Assembly (NCBI GenBank): GCA_011742915.1
Contig: JAAQTN010000048.1
Span: 1 to 36,291, forward strand
Length of the DNA: 36,291 nt
From: Billgrantia desiderata
GTDB taxonomy: Bacteria; Pseudomonadota; Gammaproteobacteria; Pseudomonadales; Halomonadaceae
Reading direction: 5' to 3'
Shown here: positions 33,478 to 36,291 of the stretch, piece after piece
Layout of the letters: each line of letters starts with the position of its first letter
Numbering within the stretch: position 1 is the stretch's first letter
Translations under genes and position numbers: made by a program
Notes under the pieces: model-generated
Seen by the model: the letters and a program-made list of their open reading frames with translations, nothing else
Told to the model about the DNA's origin: nothing
The model's database searches: none

Positions 33478-35811
33478 AGCGCTTTCGTCCGGGCTGCGCC
33501 TAATGGGCAGCCAGAGGGTGAAGGTCGCGCCCTCCCCGGGGCGGCTATCCAGCTCGATGCGTCCACCGTGCTTCTGCACGATGCCATAGGAAAGCGACAA
33601 GCCGAGGCCGGTGCCCTGGCCGACCGGCTTGGTGGTGAAAAAGGGATCGAAGATACGCGACTGCAGCTCTGCAGGTATCCCCGCCCCGTCATCGGTAAAG
33701 GCGAGCCACACCTGATCGCCTTCGCAGCCGGTGCGCAGCGTGATGGTGCCGTGGTCCTCGATGGCCTGAGCCGCATTGACCAGCAGATTCAGGAAGACCT
33801 AGTTGAGCTGGGCTGGCACACACTCGACCGCCGGCAGTTGACCGTATTCTCGTACTATCGTGGCCTTGTACTTGATCTCGTTGGTCGCCACGTTGAGCGT
33901 GCTCTCCAGCCCCTGATGAAGATCGGCAAGCTGCCAGTCGGTGGCACCGGTACGAGAGAAATCGCGCAGATCCTGAACGATACGCCGCACCCGGGCCGTA
34001 CCGTCGATCGACTCGGCGATCAGTGCCCCGACATCTTCACGCAGATAGTCCAGCTCGAGTTCCGACTTGAGCTGTGCGATCCGCTCGGCCGCCTCGGTCG
34101 TCAATGACGACTCGACCGTCTCGTAGAGATCGATCAGGCGCAGCAGGTCGTCGATGTACTGACGCAGGGTGTTGAGGTTGGAGCTGACGAAACCGATGGG
34201 ATTGTTGATCTCGTGGGCGACACCCGCGGCAAGTTGGCCGATGGAAGCGAGCTTCTCCGACTGAAGCAGCTGATTGTGGGCATCTTCCAATTTACCGATG
34301 AGGACTTGCTGCTCCTCCCTCTCGCGCTCCAGCGCCACGAGCGCCTCGCGCCGCTCGCGGATCTCCCGCTCCATATCCTCCTGCACCTGCTGCAAGGCAC
34401 GATTGATCTGCTCATTCTCGCGCAGCGCCGCCTCCAGTTCCTTGGTTCGCGCCCGCACCTGATCCTCCAGCATCACCGCGGTCTGGAAGAGGCTGAAACC
34501 GGAGCCACGCACGCTGGTGCTGCGCTCGGCGCGATCCATCAAGGCCTGCACCATCTTTTGCAACTGCTCGACCCCTGGCTGTCGCCGCGGTAACGGCTGG
34601 GTGGCACCGGATGGCATCACCTGCTCCGTAGGGCGACCAGACAGGCTCCAACCACTCGACGAGCCGTTCGTTCCGCTACGCGAACAAGCGCCAATGGCGA
34701 TGCCGGTCAGCGTCTGGTTCATGTGCACGCCACCGTACTGCTCGCCATAGGTACTGAAGCCGACCGCATTATGACGACCGAAAACCGCCTCCACTGCCGC
34801 CTTGGTTTTCTTCTGGGTGACCTCAAGGTTGCGCAGAATGCAGTCGCAGGCAAGCACCAGCTGCGGCGGGCCCAGTTCCTCGCTCAGCTGTCCCATGGTT
34901 GCCTCCAGGTCGGAGACCAGATCCATCCCTTGAGCCACGCGCAGGACCAACCCTTCGTCAATGGCGCTGTAGAAGGTCAGGCTGCCATCCGGCCCGGCCT
35001 TCTGTATCGAGCGTACGTAATCGGTGCCATCGATCAGTACGACCACCGGCGCAGCGGCAAAATGGTGCGGCTCGAGCGCCTCCATCGAAACACCGATCAG
35101 CTCGGCATAGGCCTGAGCGGCGGGTATGCCATTGATCTCGTGGACGACCCTCTGCTCCACATCGGCCCGGGTGACGACCAGGCGCTCCTCCAGCGAGAGG
35201 AAGTGCTGGGTCTTGAACAGACGAAACGGGTAGTCGGTCTTCAAAACGGTAAGCACGGCGCTGTCACTGTGAAAATCACCGCCATGGAACACCTGGGTTT
35301 GGCTGAAACACAGGTCGTCGCCCGCCGAGCCACCCACCAGTACGATATCGCCCAATGCCGTTTGCAGCGTTCGCGCCACCTGCTCTTCACGGACGGAAAG
35401 GCCATCGATGAGAAGAAAACCAAAGCTGTTGCCGCCGCTCGGCCGTGTCGCCCGCTCACCGAGTTGCTGCAGAAGCTCGTCGGTGAACGCCTGGACACGA
35501 GCAATACTGAACTGCTCAAGGGCATCCAGTCGCCCGGTTACTGCCGTACAGCTGCCGGCCGGGAAGCTTACACCGGTGAGCGTGTGGTCGAGATAGCCCA
35601 GGGGGCCGATCTCACCCGCGGTGGTACACCCCACCACGGGAGTGTCGCCGAACAGACGGTTCATCTCGTCAGCCAGCGCCACCAGGTCGTAGTGGCTGGA
35701 ACAGAAGAACAGCACCAGCTCGGTATCGGGCTGCATCACCCCCTGGTGGAACTCGCGAACGGCAGTGCGAGCATCCTCAGCACGGCTCTGCATGCTACGG
35801 ATCCGGCTCAT
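33454..35811 (-). pseudogene. FIST-domain histidine kinase interrupted by an amber codon
   Basis: The reading frame would encode 785 residues: FIST_N (about 30-225), FIST_C (about 235-380), a coiled coil (about 440-520), HisKA (KLASIGQLAAGVAHEINNP) and a HATPase domain. It is broken by one in-frame TAG at 33799-33801, after residue 670, exactly in the N-box. The flanking frame reads AQLN-stop-VFLNLLVNAAQAI, where relatives have Gln (QVFLNLL), so a single CAG to TAG change explains it. Everything downstream is intact, including DDGAGIPAEL and GQGTGLGLSLSYGIVQ. The truncated product would lack ATP binding but keep the sensor and His site. GGGGGAG precedes ATG 35811. FIST domains are predicted small-ligand sensors; no membrane helix is seen, so it would be cytosolic. 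Confidence 0.85.
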
Positions 35812-35873
35812 GGCGGCTCCCCCTTCGTGGGCCTTTTCTTCGTTATCGGCCGCGACCGCTGAATATTGAGGTT

Positions 35874-36215
35874 TTAGCCACTCTCCTCGCGGCTGACCCC
35901 ATAAGCACGAAGCGCAGCGCGAATCGAAGATTCTTCGGTGGTCTCTGCGGGGTAGAACCTGTAGTTGGGAGCGAGGATAGGTTCAACGGCAGTAGGACAC
36001 ACGACGAAGACGCTGTGAATCCGGAAGCGCTCCTCGGCCATTTCGAGAAGCGGCTCGGCCCAACGAGAGAAGTCCGCAGCTCGTGCTTTCACTTCACGTG
36101 CAACGCCGGTCACCTTGAAGCCTTTTTGCACGAAGATATCGATGAAGCTCAAGCAAACCTTCTCATTGACCTGGATATTCCTGGCAGAAACAGGAGAAGC
36201 GATATTCGCCACCAC
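35874..36215 (-). CDS. Pyridoxamine 5'-phosphate oxidase-like protein, apparently N-terminally truncated
   Basis: This 113-residue fragment has the core and C-terminus of a short FMN-binding split-barrel (pyridoxamine-phosphate-oxidase-like) family: ANIASPVSARNIQVNEKVCL, SFIDIFVQKGFKVTG, and a C-terminal ILAPNYRFYPAETTEE stretch. Relatives carry about 35-45 further residues before ANIASP, including the first flavin-contacting strand (ATVD...PNVSPK). Here the sequence upstream does not resemble them in any of the three frames, and the frame is closed by TGA at 36270-36272. The nearest start is GTG at 36215. It is probably a remnant, although a real short protein or a sequencing problem at the window edge cannot be excluded. 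Confidence 0.6.
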   Translation of the reverse strand: MVANIASPVSARNIQVNEKVCLSFIDIFVQKGFKVTGVAREVKARAADFSRWAEPLLEMAEERFRIHSVFVVCPTAVEPILAPNYRFYPAETTEESSIRAALRAYGVSREESG

Positions 36216-36291
36216 CCCCAGTGTCAGGATGAGTGTCGTACCCTCTGATACCCTGTTCTTATAAACCGATCAGGGGGCGAAAGGAGACACT

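Overview
The window looks like a chromosomal segment of a high-GC gammaproteobacterium. Gene content and sequence character (acnD/prpF-type methylcitrate operon under a GntR regulator, CysB and PAPS-type CysH, TAXI-TRAP transporter, YdiJ) suggest the Halomonadaceae or a near relative. This is recognition from the translated proteins, not a database search. Gene density is high and codon use looks uniform. I see no insertion sequence, prophage, CRISPR array, tRNA or rRNA gene.

Layout. (1) 1-257: no gene; a leftward promoter of the stable-RNA type sits at the very edge. (2) 258-8600, leftward: gntR-prpB-prpC-acnD-prpF-prpD, the 2-methylcitrate route for propionate, with palindromic TTGTCGACAA-like operators upstream and GC hairpins between acnD/prpF and prpF/prpD. 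(3) 8835-12019: pabB and cysH rightward, cysB leftward, with inverted repeats in the cysH and cysB control regions. (4) 12147-15598, leftward: a cytosolic formate-dehydrogenase-like molybdoenzyme with a DUF1641 partner. (5) 16047-19754: thioredoxin, an AI-2E/PerM family permease, a periplasmic SIMPL protein and serS, in tail-to-tail arrangements. (6) 19938-30042, rightward: a DctB/DctD-like pair, a TAXI-TRAP binding protein and fused permease, and a YdiJ-type FAD/Fe-S D-2-hydroxyacid dehydrogenase. (7) 30127-33193: a histidine kinase/OmpR-family pair followed by a small secreted protein. (8) 33277-36291: a DUF2905 membrane protein, a FIST-domain histidine kinase broken by a single amber codon, and an N-terminally truncated pyridoxamine-phosphate-oxidase-like gene.

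How the genes work together. The strongest regulatory reading is at 23062-23267. Two inverted repeats with the same core (TCGGCAA-N4-TTGCCGA), centres 33 bp apart, lie about 100-130 bp upstream of a -24/-12 (sigma-54) promoter in front of the TAXI gene and directly after a gene for a sigma-54 activator with an intact GAFTGA loop. This is a nearly complete sensor-activator-enhancer-promoter-transporter circuit. The next gene, ydiJ, suggests the ligand may be a 2-hydroxy or 2-oxo dicarboxylate such as 2-hydroxyglutarate; that substrate is inference.

The other notable items are the single-codon lesion in the FIST kinase, a 27-bp tandem repeat inside ydiJ, and the terminator between prpF and prpD.
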